Shown here in pieces: positions 1 to 12,374 of a DNA stretch of 64,000 bases. The notes under the pieces are model-generated. The model had not been told where the DNA came from. It worked only from the letters and a program-made list of their open reading frames with translations, and searched no databases. Within the stretch, counting starts at the first letter, position 1. Each line of letters starts with the position of its first letter. The position numbers and the translations under genes are program-made. Origin of the DNA: Callorhinus ursinus (Eukaryota; Chordata; Mammalia; Carnivora; Otariidae); assembly GCF_003265705.1 (NCBI RefSeq), contig NW_020312848.1, positions 55,905,707 to 55,969,706 of the forward strand, given 5' to 3'.

Positions 1-2100
1 TGTCTTGTAAAAACATAGCATAGAGTCAGGCACGTAGCACTGCAAAAAATGGCATGGATAGAGAATTGTTGGCGCTCCCAGAGTTAAGGAGCCTACGTAC
101 GTGCTCCAGGACTGCAGAGGACTCAAATCACAAAAGGCCTTGAACGTGCTAGGAAATGGGGAATGACAACAAGCTTTCCAAAACAGAGGGGCAACACAAT
201 CCGAACGATTATTTGGAGTAATAACTCCAACAGCATTGATTGGAAGAGGAAATATTTTTAAAGCCCAGTTAGGAGAATATTTCAGTTCAGTCTAATGGAC
301 GAAAGCAGAAACTACAGCTGTGCTGAAGGAGAGGGGCAACAAGTCAGGATCCTGTGATCACACTGCACTGTTGCTTTATGATTGTGTTCGATGGCACAAC
401 TGTTTACAACCCTCTGCTTTCTTCTCTGCCTTATCATTAGTGTTACTTTAGAATAATGAAGCCTGTTCTATCCATTAACTCCACTAACATTTGATCTCCC
501 CATGGATTGAGGTTAAAAATTAATTACTCTTCCAACATATTGATTACATGACTATAAATATAAAAACAGAACTACAGAGCAACTACAGGGACCTTTGTTT
601 AAATAGCATGTTTGCTCTTTTTAAAGGAGGGAATTAATGTTGAAGGACGTTGGACCTGGAGGAACGTACTAGAAAAGCAACCCTAGAGTGCCATCTAGTG
701 TCGACAATGTTTTTAAATGCAGCGTACCAAAGAAAGGTCCGCTTTTAGATATCCTATGTGATCTCCCCCTGTTGAAAACTGGTCAACGTCTGACTAGTTA
801 GAACCAGACTCTCAAACTGCTTTCACTGCTTGCCATTAGGATAGAGATCTGAATTTTAAACAAACAAAATATTCATTTTGAAACTGCAACATGAGGAAGG
901 CTTCAGTTCAACTTCTAGGTAGCGATGAGTTCATAGAATCGGAGGGCATTGTTTTCAGCTTTCCATCATCCTTGATACAACTTCCTCTTTTTAACATTCT
1001 AGGAAAAGGTTGGCCCTGAGGTAGAGCTAGCTTTTAATTCTTTTCGTCTCTTTAACTGCGTGGTCTCAGACCATGTCACCTAATGAAAAGTGAACTCCTA
1101 ATATTTCATGAACTAAAGGATGGATAGTATGGAAGAGGTTAGGAGCTGGTGTTAAAATCTCTTGCCCATGGAAATTCATTGTTACTGGGGTGGCTCATAT
1201 ATCAGAGCACTGCCTTCTGCAGACATTAAAATTCACTTTGTTTCGTGTCCCTAATACTGCCCAGCCCTTGAGAAGCACGAATCTGACATTATATTAGGCA
1301 ATTCACACTGACCTAGTAACTCAAAGCAATCATCACTGGTAACTTAAAGTGACTACACTCCAAAAGAAATAAAGCCTAAGGTCACAGTTGTAAATCTTGC
1401 CACAGGAAGGCCAAAGATTATAATCTTTATGCCAAGTGCTACGGATTCCTTTCTGCTGAGCAGAGTCACATTTCAAAGACTTCACTAATCTGAAACCTAT
1501 AAGCGGTTGTGACAATAGCAGATATGGCTTAAATGACATCAAACACACATTTTAAAGAAAACTGGTAAATCAGTGGGAAAAAAGCAATTACATTTATTAT
1601 ATCTGAGGTTCAGATTTTAGAGTTCCAGCTTCACACTCTAGTGAAATCCATGTATGATAATTTTTGTGAACTAAAAGGCTAACATTATTCAATCATGGTT
1701 AATTGAGGCGGTATATGATCCTCTTATCCGTGTATGTTTGTATGACTTGCAAGCTGATTCTGTGTTTGCTATGATTGTGTTGTAAACAGGGGGTACTACT
1801 AGTTCGGTTGAAGTTCTGTGCTGTTGAGATCAAGGTCAGAGGTTTGATTACTAACCAGGACAAACAGCTTCACCGTTGGGGGCCTCGAGACATCTTATCA
1901 ATGTTTCCTCAAAATCAATGGGCTTTGGGAGAGTGAATGTAAAAATTGGCCACGGCTAAAGAAAAACACTTTTAAAAATCTGTTCCTATTAGACTTTTTA
2001 TTTCATAAACAATGTATGCTTCCTCAGTGCCTATTAAGGTCAAGATGTAACTTTGAAAAAGCTTGCATTCTTGCAGATGCTAACAATCCCTCCCAGTCCT
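1..2100. other. Intergenic, no recognised element
   Basis: AT-rich sequence without convincing coding potential, RNA gene or repeat that I can name. Short open frames here show no domain. Confidence 0.5.
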
Positions 2101-2234
2101 AGCCCTGTTCCAGGAGATTTCCTCACCCTATTTTCATGCCTCTCATACTCATAGAAAGATATATATTTACATTGATTTTAGGGTTTTTAAATAAAAATAG
2201 GATCATGCTATGAACATAATCTGAGATGGGATTT

Positions 2235-2465
2235 CTCTTTTTTTCTTTTTTTTAAGATTTTATTTATTTAACAGAGAGGAAGCACAAGCAGGGGGAGACG
2301 CAGAGGGAGAAGCAGAGAGAGAGACAGAAGAGAGGGAGAAGCAGACGCCCCGCTGAGCAGGGATTCCGACAGGAGGCTCCATCCCAGGACACTGGATCCC
2401 AGGACTCTGAGATCATGACCTGAGCTGAAGGCAGATGCTTAACTGACTGAGCCACCCAGGCGCCC
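2235..2465 (-). mobile_element. Can-SINE
   Basis: Ends in GCCACCCAGGCGCCCC. The target CTGAGATGGGATTT is duplicated exactly on both sides. Confidence 0.95.
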
Positions 2466-2662
2466 CTGAGATGGGATTTATTTTCACTAAGCAGTATGTC
2501 ACAGGTATTCCTCCAGCTTGTAACTCAGTCTTTTTCATTGCCTAATATTCTGTAAACTGGGTGTTTAAAATTTCATTTAATCGTTCCCCTCTTCATGGGC
2601 AGTAAGGTTGATTTCAAGCTTTTTTGGTTGTTGTCTCATTTCACATTACAAACAATGCTGCC

Positions 2663-2851
2663 GGGGCGCCTGGGTGGCTCAGTCGTTGAGCGTCTGCCTT
2701 CTACTCAGATCATGACCTCAGGGTCCTGGGATCGCATCGGGCTCCCTGCTCCGTGGGAAGCCTGCTTCTCCCTCTCCCACTCCCCCTGCTTGTGTACCCT
2801 CTCTCGCTGCGTCTCTCTCTGTCAAATAAATAAATAAAACCTTTTAAAAAA
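2663..2851 (+). mobile_element. Can-SINE class II
   Basis: Complete head and A-rich tail, flanked by AATGCTGCC repeats. Confidence 0.95.
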
Positions 2852-3384
2852 AATGCTGCCAAAAATATACATATAATCTAATATACAAGCCTTTTATTCT
2901 ATGATACAGTCCTAAAAAGACAGAAAAAGTAGTAAGTAATGCAGCCTCTGATATCAGGTTAAGTATCTGAAGTTGAAAGATTTCTCCTTAGACACATAAT
3001 AAGTCCAAGCCTGTGTAATAACAAAAAGGCATGGCCACATCTGTTCCAGGTCTGAAATTTTGGAGGAAAAAAAAAATGAAAATGAAAAAGAGCAACTCTT
3101 ATGTTGATACTGTGATCTTCAGCACACTCTCTGCCAAAACTACATTCTATGCAGGGATTTCATAAGATGGAGCAATGTTAAGTTCTTATCTGGGCTCTGC
3201 AATCCAGTTATGAGTTAAGTAAGAACGTAAACAAGACATCCTTGGCCTCAGATGCTCCTTAAAAGCGGATTTCAAAAGAAAGTTATTTCAACTTGCTTTT
3301 CTAAGAATGGGTCTAACTTAATGATAGGAAGACCACTAGAGTCGGAGCCAGAAGGCTGGGTCCCAGAGCTGGCTCAGTCACTTT

Positions 3385-3605
3385 TTAACAGCCAACATTT
3401 ATTGAGAACTTACCTTGTGCCAAATATTACACAAAATGCTTTACGTGGATTAACACATAGGATTCTCACAACAACCTGATGAGGTACGTGTTCTTATTAT
3501 CCCTATTTTATAAATGAGGAAACTGGGCACAGAGCCTTACGGAACTTGCCCAAGATTACATAGCTAATAAATAGCTGGACCAGGAATCAAACACAGGCAG
3601 GGTTC
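3385..3605 (-). repeat. MIR
   Basis: Antisense MIR core: TTTATTGAGAACTTACC, then CAACCTGATGAGGTACG and AAATGAGGAAACTGGGC. Confidence 0.8.
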
Positions 3606-3649
3606 CTGCAAGAACCTTTTAATCAATGTTCCATAAGTAGGTAACCTTG

Positions 3650-3785
3650 AGTCCTTTCCTTCCTAAGACTCAGATAACTTATCTCAAATATGAGGGTAAT
3701 GAACCTGTTCTACCTATTTCCCCAGGTCATTTGGAGTGGTGAGAGCATTCTATGTAAAAGTCTCAGTAAGTGATAAATCATTACA
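3650..3785 (+). repeat. MIR fragment
   Basis: Sense MIR 3' half: 'gactcagataacttatctc' through 'gtctcagtaagtgataa'. Confidence 0.55.
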
Positions 3786-3855
3786 GTTTTCAGGGGTTTT
3801 TCCTGGTTCTCAGAAATGAGCAAGATGAAGTCTAGGTAAAATTCTAAAGTAGATG

Positions 3856-4050
3856 GGGACACCTGGGTGGCTCAGATGGTTAAGCATCTGCCTTCGGCTC
3901 AGGTCACGATCCCAGGGTCCTAGGATTGAGCCCCACACCGGGCTCCCTGCTCAGCGGGGAGCCTGCTTCTCCCTCTCCCTCTGCCTGCCGCTCCCCCTGC
4001 TTGTGCTCTCTCTCTCTGTCAAGTAAATTAATAAAATCTTAAAAAAAAAC
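3856..4050 (+). mobile_element. Can-SINE class III
   Basis: Flanked by an exact 16-bp target duplication, AATTCTAAAGTAGATG (3840-3855 and 4051-4066). Confidence 0.96.
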
Positions 4051-4189
4051 AATTCTAAAGTAGATGTTCCTTTTTAACAGAAAGGTTAACACTTGGGCAA
4101 ACCACCTGGCATTGACCTTGCACAATCGCTGTACTTCGAAACTAGGTGTGATGTCCTTTTGATAGAAACTGTAAGTGTGGCATGTGGAA

Positions 4190-4290
4190 TACAAAGTAGG
4201 CCTGGAGTCAGGGCTGCAGGCCCACTACTGGCTTCAGCCCTTACCAACTCTACAACGTATTCTCTTATCCTTCAACCACCCCAGCTGTAA
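4190..4290 (+). repeat. Probable MIR fragment
   Basis: GGAGTCAGGGCTGCAGG followed by a segment like the MIR 'ttaccaactcta...ccttat' region. Diverged. It lies just before a short CpG-bearing unique patch (4370-4440). Confidence 0.4.
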
Positions 4291-4589
4291 AACCCATTCC
4301 CTCTCTCACAGGTGACCTAAGTAACACAGCTGGCGTGCTTTGTAAACTACCAAACGGTAAGCTGTTGTTTTTCTCCCGCCGCGTCACAGGATAGCAACGG
4401 ACAACCTAACCCGGAGAAGGGGGAGGAAAGGGAGACAGCCCCAGTCACCTCAGCGCCTCCAAAACTCTGCAGAGCCTCACTTTAATGACCATGGATTCTG
4501 TCTTGTTTGTTTTCCAGCCACAGTTGGCAGGGGCTGTTTCTTTGCCTTGAGTTCCCTGTCACCCACAGGGAAATTACCTATTCATTATT

Positions 4590-5130
4590 CCTTTTTTCAA
4601 GTACCAATATATTTGTTGAGCATCTACCATGTACCTAGCATTGCGCTTAGCATGGTAAACACTGGTGATATAAGGGTAAATCAAAATAAAGTCCCTGCCT
4701 TATGGAACTAACATTCTAGAGGGAGACATAAAAAAATAAACAAATAAAAAATATTAAACCAAATGATCATAACATGGGTTAAGTGCCAGAAGAAGATCAA
4801 CAGTGACAGGGAGGTGATGGAGTAGAGGGATCCACTTCAGTTGGGTTAGCAGGTAAGATGCTGAAGATGGCGAAGGGCAGACAGATGTAAAGTCTCTCTT
4901 AAAGGCAGAACGAGCATAGCTTGATGGATGTGGTGTGAGGGATAAGCAAAGAGAGAAGTAGAAGATGACTACTAGGTGTCTGCAATAGACAGCTGACTGG
5001 ACGCTGTCACCGTTTCCTTACTCATACTGGGAAATTGGAAGAGGGGTTGTGGAAGTGAAGAGGACCATTTGGGATATGTTGATCATTAAATGCCTGTAAG
5101 CCATTTAAATGTCAAGGTGGAAGTATGAAC
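4590..5130 (-). repeat. L2 3' end
   Basis: Antisense L2: TTGTTGAGCATCTACCATGT, then GTCCCTGCCTTATGGAACTA and ACATTCTAGAGGGAGACA, decaying to the right. Confidence 0.65.
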
Positions 5131-5144
5131 ACAGGAAAGTTTTT

Positions 5145-5354
5145 ATTTATTTTTTTTTAAAGATTTTATTTATTTATTTATTTGAGACAGAGAGAATGAG
5201 AGAGAGAGAGAGTACATGAGAGGGGGGAGGGTCAGAGGGAGAAGCAGGCTCCCTTACTGAGCAGGGAGCCCGATGTGGGACTCGATCCCGGGACTCCAGG
5301 ATCATGACCTGAGCCGAAGGCAGTCGCTTAACCGACTGAGCCACCCAGGCGCCC
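5145..5354 (-). mobile_element. Can-SINE class I
   Basis: Target ACACAGGAAAGTTTTTA duplicated at about 5129 and 5355. Confidence 0.95.
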
Positions 5355-5429
5355 ACACAGGAAAGTTTTTAAAGAGAAAAACTGGGATGTCATGAGCTTA
5401 TAGATGGCACTTAAAATGCTAGGAATCCA

Positions 5430-5622
5430 GGGCGCCTGGGTGGCTCAGTTGGTTGAGCGACTGCCTTCGGCTCAGGTCATGATCCTGGAGTGCCGGGATC
5501 GAGTCCCGCATCGGGCTCCCTGCTCAGCAGGGAGTCTGCTTCTCCCTCGGACCCTCTTCCCTCTCGTGCTCTCTCTCTCATTCTCTCTCTCTCAAAAAAT
5601 AAATAAAATCTTTAAAAAAAAA
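5430..5622 (+). mobile_element. Can-SINE class I
   Basis: Flanked by ATGCTAGGAATCCA and ATACTAGGAATCCA (one difference). It is 75 bp from the previous SINE in opposite orientation, forming a near-complete inverted pair. Confidence 0.95.
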
Positions 5623-5884
5623 ATACTAGGAATCCACATTAAACTGTTTGATGTTACCTTTCCCTTGGTGATTGACATTTTAATAACAGACATCTGAAAA
5701 ACTTCCAAGAATGGATTTTTTAATCCCTGTTAGTGAAATTTCAAGGACACTCTAAGCCTCAGGAAAAATATTTCTGGCCAGAAATGGAGAGGGAATTCTC
5801 AGGCTCTAGAAAATCACACTGATGGGGTAATCTGCTACTCCAGGGGGTGATATGGAGGAATGGAACAAGACAGCACTTGCTCCA

Positions 5885-6080
5885 AGATGGACCTGTGCTT
5901 GAATTCCAGCTCTATTATGTGGCTTTAGGGAAATCTCTTATCCTTTTCATCTTTTATGTAACTATGTAAACAATGAAAATTAAAATACCTACCTTCTAGA
6001 GTTGTGAGGATTATAAATAATATACGGAGAAATGCCTAGCACAGGATAGTGCTCAGTAAATATTAGCAACATTACATTTC
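5885..6080 (+). repeat. MIR
   Basis: Sense MIR: TTGAATTCCAGCTCTATTAT through ACCTTCTAGAGTTGTGAGG and TGCTCAGTAAATATTAG. Confidence 0.75.
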
Positions 6081-6109
6081 TTTCTCTTTTTCCTTGTACC
6101 GTAGAATGT

Positions 6110-7610
6110 CTTGAAAGACACAACCTCTGTGTCCACCCTTCCTTCTCTCAATTCACTCCAATCAAGTTTCTCATCTGTCCATTCCACTGGATCGCCTTTG
6201 ATCAAAGCCACCAGTGGTGTTTTGTTTTTTTTTTTAAGATTTTATTTATGTATTTGAGAGAGAGAGCATGAGAGGGGGGAGGGTCAGAGGGAGAAGCAGA
6301 CTCCCTGCCGAGCAGGGAGCCCGATGCGGGACTCGATCCCGGGACTCCAGGATCATGACCTGAGCCGAAGGCAGTCACTCAACCAACTGAGCCACCCAGG
6401 CGCCCACCAGTGGTGTTTAAATCTGCCCTCATCTGGTACCACATCTCCACAGCATTTTTCCCAGGTGATCACTCCTCCCTCAGTGGTTGGCTTTACTCTC
6501 ACGGCTTCAACACCACACCGTCCTGGTTTTCTGCCTATGTCACAGAAAACTCCTTCTCAGTCCCCCTTGTTGGATTCTTTTCCCCAGCTCAAACTCAATT
6601 ATCTCAGGTTCAGTCCTGGAGCTCTAGTTTCTTTTGTGCCCTCACTCCTTCCAAAGTAATATCTGTCCTGTGGTTTTAAATACATCTATTGACTCCCAAA
6701 TTTACATCTTCACCTGAATTCCAAATTCATATATGCAGCTACTTACTTGATAAACATCTCAAGTTTAACAGATAAAAAATAGAACTCTTGACCTCTCCCA
6801 CTCAAGTCTTCCACCATCTTAGTGAAAGAGCATCATCATCCACCTGGTGGTTCTCTACCAAAATCACCCTTCAGCACATGCTATTAACTCCATTTCTAAA
6901 ATATATTCACAATCTGATTTGTCTGTACTGCCAAACCCCAAGACCAGGCCACCATTATTTCTTATCTACTGCTCAAATGGCCTCCCAGATTCCACAATAA
7001 TCCATTCTTCCATAGCAGCCAGAGTGAACTTTTAGAAACATAAATCAGGCCATGTCACTTTCACATCTAAAATCTTTCAACAGCTTCTCATTGCACTTAG
7101 AATGAAGTCCAAGTTGTGGACCAGGGTTCAATAGGGTTTGCTTGATGGAACCTCAGCTTCTTCTCCAACTCCTCTCATTCTACACACCCCCTTTAGCACA
7201 CTACCCACTTCCTCGCCAGCCTTCCTTCTTTCCTCTTTGCTCACCTCTCCTTCAGAGTCTTGCTCTAGCTCTATCCTTTGCCTGGAACTCTCTGCCTCAG
7301 ATCTTTTCTTGGCTGAGCCCTTATCATCATTCTCAGCAAGGCCTTCCCTGATCACCTAGTCAAAAATAATAGTCACCCCCTCAGTCACGCTCATCACATA
7401 ACTTTTTATTATTTATAAGTATTTCAAATTATCTTGTTCATCTATGCATTTACTTCTGTATTATCTGTCTCCCCTCTGTTTGATTATAAGTTCTAGGAAG
7501 GTGAGGAGTGACCTTTCTTATTCATCCCTGTACCCTTAGCACCTAGACACACAATAGACACCCAAAAGTATGTGTCAAGTGAGTGAATGAATGAATGAAT
7601 GAATAGTACT
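6110..7610 (+). mobile_element. Long L2 (LINE-2) copy
   Basis: About 1.3 kb of L2 ORF2-like sequence plus 3' UTR, ending in a (GAAT)n tail at about 7588-7605. Characteristic pieces include GACTCCCAAATTTACATCTT, CAACAGCTTCTCATTGCAC and AGGCCTTCCCTGATCACC. A Can-SINE interrupts it at 6223-6405. No intact reverse-transcriptase frame remains. Confidence 0.85.
6223..6405 (-). mobile_element. Can-SINE class I in L2
   Basis: Target ACCAGTGGTGTTT duplicated on both sides. Confidence 0.95.
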
Positions 7611-7639
7611 TGTTATTGCTCTGCCTGTGTACAAAACTG

Positions 7640-8480
7640 AGACTCAGGGACTATGGAATGCCATCCTCTACTTGGTTCAACTTTTGTTACTTGGCCAGTT
7701 TCTTCTGCCTTATCTAAATGCCTGTTCTCATTATCTGCTTCCACCCACATTTTAAACATCAGCAGTTCCCAAGGCTCAAGTAGTTATTAAATTCTCTTTT
7801 TTAAACATCTCTTATTTCTACCTTGTCTTCTCCTGCCCATGTTGACTGCCTTACCTCAGGCTTTCATCATTTTTACCTTAACGCTGAACAGTCTCCTAAT
7901 AAGTCTACTTCCCTCCAGTGTCAGCATTCTTAAATCCAATATCCATTTCTTCTAATATACAGATTTCAGTTAACAGCCTTCAGAGTTTCTGCCTTTTCTG
8001 CAGACTCCTATGTAAGGTGGGGAAAGTCCTCTACAACTGGGTCCCTGCCTTTTGTGAGCATCACAGTTCACAGCTTCCGCAGATGCCCCGGCCAGTCCAA
8101 AGTGACTTTTAAATGTTTTCCAACTTCCACTTCTTTGCTGTGATATAAACTGTTCCTTCTGCTAGAGGTACCTTTCCATCAGCCCCACCCCTCCCATCTG
8201 CATGTTGAATTCATACCCCTCCTTCAATACCCAACTGAAAGACCTCCTCTTCTGCAAGACCCTCTCCAATCTCTCACATCCATGTTGGTCCTTTCTTTGC
8301 TGTGCTGCCTCTTTACAAATACACACTTTTGTTATTTTACTTGGCAAGCTATGTGGCTATTTTGTATTAGCTTGATACATATTGTCAACTCCTCCGTGAC
8401 AGGAACTGTGGTTTATCTTTTTATCTCTAGTACTCTGCCTGGAATATAATTAAATGTCACTAATAAACTTTTGTTGATAA
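7640..8480 (+). repeat. Second L2-like remnant
   Basis: Ordered L2-like pieces: TACCCAACTGAAAGACCTCC, CAACTCCTCCGTGACAGGAA, and a final segment like the 'agtactctgcctggaatata' end. More diverged than the copy to its left. Confidence 0.55.
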
Positions 8481-8742
8481 AGAAAAATAAAGAAGCTAAA
8501 GACAATGCATTCAGCCACTCAATAAACGTGCATTATAAACAATAAGTTGTGTTTCCAAATCATTATTTTGAAGGTTGTATGCTATTACTCTTCAGTATTT
8601 ACTAGAAAGGAGTGATGGAAGAATAAAAATTATATGCAGTTAACCAATGAACGGGGGGGGGGTGGGGGCAGCCAGTTGCACCAACCCCTGAACAGTCAAA
8701 ACTCCATGTATAAGCTGACTCACTAAAAACTTTACTAATAAT

Positions 8743-8895
8743 GGGGCACCTGGGTAGCTCAGTCGGTTGAATATCCGACTCTTGATCTCAGCTCAGGTCT
8801 TGATCTCAGGGTCATGAGTTCAAATCCTGTGCTGGGCTCCACACTGGGTGGGTTTTTTTGTTTGTTTGTTTGTTTTTAATGAAAACAAAACAAAA
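8743..8895 (+). mobile_element. Can-SINE class IV (old)
   Basis: Head GGGGCACCTGGGTAGCTCAG and CTTGATCTCAGCTCAGG, then a (TTTG)n-rich tail. The target is possibly ACTAATA. Confidence 0.85.
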
Positions 8896-9040
8896 AAACC
8901 AACTTACTAATAGCTTACTATTGACTGAAAGCCTTACATAACACAGTCAATCCACATATTATTTCATATGTTATATGTATTGTGTACTGTATTCTTACAA
9001 TAAAGTAAGCTAAGGAAATGTTATTAAGAAAATCATAGGT

Positions 9041-9234
9041 AGGGGCACCTGGGTGGCTCAGTCGTTAAGCGTCTGCCTTTAGCTCAGGTCATGATCTCAG
9101 GGTCCTGGATCAAGCCCTGTGTCGGGCTCCCTGCTCAGCGGGAAGCCTGCTTCTCCCTCTCCCACTCCCCTTGCTTGTGTTCCTGCTCTCGCTGTGTCTA
9201 TCTCTGTCAAATAAATAAATAAAATCTTTAAAAA
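9041..9234 (+). mobile_element. Can-SINE class II
   Basis: AGAAAATCATAGG duplicated on both sides, inside the MER2-type element. Confidence 0.95.
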
Positions 9235-9335
9235 AAGAAAATCATAGGAAGAGAAAATACGTTTACGGTACTGAAGTATAAAAAAATCCACGTATAAAAA
9301 CACAGTTCAAACCTATATTGTTCAAGGGTCCACTG

Positions 9336-10981
9336 TATTATGAAACCCTGCTTAAAAATTTAGGTCAAAGCTCAGAAGCTAGAAATCACAGTTGTTAAGA
9401 ACTGTTTGTCACAACGGTGCCTCTCCCCTCCATTTGTCACTTTGAAAATGGCCAGTTAACAAAGTATTTGTCATGCATCTTATAATTGCTTTGATTAAAA
9501 AAAAAAATAGCCAGCAGTCTGCTTATTATGAGAACTCTAGGTTATTTTGGAATTCCTCAACCAAATGCACAAATCAGTTCTTTTAATAGTCCTTGGAAAT
9601 ACAGAGCCACAGAGCAGATGCCAAAAGAAAGGGAGAAGCTTGATGTTCTTTTGGTGGGGCCTGAAAATACTATAAACACTAATAATGGCTCAAACCATCG
9701 CACTGCCGTCAATGTTAACTATAGAAGTGCATATAAGCCTTTTGGGGTTTTTTTGGTTTTTATCCCCTAAAATGTCTGAAAGACTAAAATAGGAGGTACA
9801 TCTAAACTGTATTATAAGGTCTCTGCTGCTCAAAAGAAAACAAAATAATCGTCCCCTTCTCTTAAGACCTATCCCACCTACCATTAAACTTAGCGTATTA
9901 TCTTTATAAAGTCCCTGTTCAAAGCACCGAGGAAGGTTTTTCCCGTGAAAAAAATCTCATTGACTGTTGGTCAGATTTTTCAAAGAGAGACCAGCTCCCC
10001 TGAGAGGTCAGGAGGATAAGAAACAGGAAGTTTTGATAGAAAAGGAAGCCTGAAAAGAGGACAGAGCTAGAGGCAAAATTCAGTCTGTTTTTGACTAAAG
10101 GGGGGGGGGCCCTGATTTTTGCATAACTATGTGGTGGTTAAAACTTGCACAAGAAGGAACCAGAGCAAGGGCTTCCTAAGGGAAGCTGGATAAGAGTTAG
10201 GATTCAATCTCAAGACACCCTGAGGCTCAATCCCCACAAAAAAGTAGTCTTTGTTTTGTGCTTATCTTGCAGTAAAGAAGTGAGAACTCGTGAGTTAATG
10301 AGTTACAAAAGCATCAGAGATTAAAAGCACTCTAGAAGGCTCCTAGCTGGGCATTGGCTTCAGTTTCAGTGCCTTTCGTGAGACCTGACTGGACAAGACC
10401 ACCCTGTATTTGCATTTTTAATGAAAGTGTAAGAAAAATCTCAGAAAACCTAGGACTCCTAAAAGGTCAGAATTAGGGAGGAAACCCACAGTAATGAAGT
10501 GCTTCACCAGTGGAAATGCAAAATGAAATGCTTTGCCAATGGAAATGCAAGAAACAACATGAAACACAAGAGTTTTTAAACTACACCAGAGTGGAAGAGA
10601 CACCATATCAAACAGACTCCAGTGACAACAGCACAAAATCAGTGGGAAATGCTACAAGATCACAAGGGTAGGTTAGAATGGGCCATGAGGACCCCTCATC
10701 CCTCAACTAGAAACAAGTGGCAATGTCACAGGCAGGAAATGGAAAGATTGAAGGTTGACCAGCAAGAAGTTGTTACATTAAATACTCTGCCAGATACAGA
10801 ATAGATTCTCATATTGTTATTAAGAGTAACTATTTACTAAAACTTTTATTCATAAAGGCACACTGAAGGTTTAAAAAAGCTATGACTAGCTGCCTGAAAA
10901 AAAAAAAAACCCACACTTTAGTAGTAAATTAATAGTAACAATACTTACTACATCAGCATCCCTCACTGTTTACCTTTTTTA
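9336..10981. other. Intergenic, no gene seen
   Basis: Mixed AT-rich DNA with a G9 tract (about 10101) and the tandem duplication listed separately. No domain, splice-bounded exon or named repeat. Confidence 0.5.
10493..10550. repeat. 29-bp tandem duplication
   Basis: Two adjacent 29-base units (10493-10521, 10522-10550), each ending GGAAATGCAA, with about four mismatches between them. Confidence 0.85.
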
Positions 10982-11157
10982 AAACTTATTTATTTGAGAG
11001 AGAGAGAAAGCACGGGGGGAGGGGCAGAAGGAGAGGGAGAGAGAAACTCAAGCCAACTCCGTGCTGAGCATGGAGCCCAACAGGGGGCTCCATCCCATGA
11101 CCCTCAGCCGAAACCAAGAGTCCAACGACTTAACCAACTGCGCCATCCAGGCACCCC
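10982..11157 (-). mobile_element. Can-SINE class IV
   Basis: Diverged (GCGCCATCCAGGCACCCC end), flanked by TTTACCTTTTTT and TTTACTTTTTTA. Confidence 0.88.
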
Positions 11158-11159
11158 AG

Positions 11160-11605
11160 TATTTACTTTTTTAGGGCTGCCATAAAGTACCACAAACTGG
11201 GTGGCTTAAAACAACAGAAGTTAATTTTGCTACAGTCTAAAATCAAGGTGTCAGCAAGGATATGCTCCAAGGCTCAGCAGAATCCTTTCTTGCCTTTTCC
11301 TAGCTCCGGCCGGTGGCCATCGATACCTGGCTGTCCTTTGTCTCCAGCTGATTCATTGCATCTCTGCTTCTGTCATCCTGTGGTGCTCTCCCTGTGTGTC
11401 TCTCTTCATTTAACAGTTTTTCCTCTTCTTATAAGGACACCATTCATACTGGATTAGGACCCACCCTAATAACCCCACCTTAACTTGATTACATCGACAG
11501 TGACCTTATTTCCAAATGAAGTCACATTCACAGCTGCTGGGGGTTAGGACTTACACATATCTTTTTGAAGGACACGGTGCAACTCACAACACCCAGGATC
11601 CTTTC
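11160..11605 (+). repeat. Ancient mammalian interspersed repeat, family not named
   Basis: Contains the familiar CATAAAGTACCACAAACTGG and AAAACAACAGAAG start, ATAAGGACACC, and an AACTTGATTACATC to TTCCAAATGAAGTCACATTC end. I recognise the consensus as a widespread eutherian repeat but will not assign the family. Confidence 0.6.
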
Positions 11606-12370
11606 CCTTGATCCAGCCTCCAGTGGTAATCTAAAATAAGCCCACTCCTAATGTAAAATTGTCCCAAGCTCTAAAATAAATTTGTCCCAAACCATGCCAC
11701 TTTCAAAGGCAAGCTGACATCTTTTACCATAATTAATATCCACTTGGTAATCTAATGTCATTAATCTTATGGGATCCATTTCTAAAGTACCTTTACCTTT
11801 GGTTTACATATCATGTAAATGGATAAATATTTTATACGTTCATAATTCTTTTGTTCTATCTGTATGTCCCATTCTTGTATGTCTGTTTTTGACTGTGAGC
11901 TCCCAGAAGGCAATGACTGATTAATGCTTCCTTCCCTTTTTCCTGTTAAGCTCTTTAGAGGAGTTCCTACAGCAGAATTTTTTGGACTCCTAAAGATATT
12001 CTTTCATATACAAACAGCCTGGTAGGGTTGACACGAGGGTGGTTTCACATGCAGCCACACGTATTTGGAACCCTCTTCTACCTTCTAACTCAGACTTTCA
12101 CCTAAATGACTTGAACATAACAGACTCTCTACTTCTTTATGAGGAATTTTATTTCAGATGTCCCATTGCCCTTCCCTTAACCTGGTTTCCAAGCCCATCC
12201 TCCTATGAATTCATCAAACATTTCTCTGTATGACTAAACACCCAATACGGCCATGAACCAAATTATTTTCCACTGACACTCCTGGGACCCAGACGAATGA
12301 AGAGATACAGTTAAAAATCTGTTAAAGTGAATATTTCCCTCATCATCATCCTTACCATATCATAATCATC
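11606..12370. other. Intergenic, nothing recognised
   Basis: AT-rich; 11860-11960 has weak L2-like wording (GACTGTGAGCTCCCAGAAGG). No gene evidence. Confidence 0.4.
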
Positions 12371-12374
12371 CCTG

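Larger units (their letters stand above)
2100..2880 (-). mobile_element. Degraded L1-like fragment with two SINEs
   Basis: Flanks of the two SINEs resemble the antisense L1 ORF2 3' region: the CCTAATATTCTGTAAACTGG segment and ACAAACAATGCTGCC. Very diverged; the family is uncertain. Confidence 0.4.
8637..9335. mobile_element. MER2-type DNA transposon (Tigger group) with two nested SINEs
   Basis: Terminal inverted repeats resemble the MER2 ends: CAGTTAACCAATGAAC at the left and GTTCAAGGGTCCACTG at the right, with TA after the right end. Internal CTTACAATAAAGTAAGCTAA and ATCCACGTATAAAA also fit. No transposase frame is present. SINEs entered at 8743 and 9041. Confidence 0.7.

Noticed and set aside
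5174..5697. Recurrent peptides such as VAQLVKRLPSAQVMI seen in dozens of places
   Set aside because: They are translations of the Can-SINE tRNA-related head, not a protein family.
7128..7359. Serine- and glutamate-rich open frames on both strands
   Set aside because: They lie inside the L2 3' UTR and are composition artefacts.
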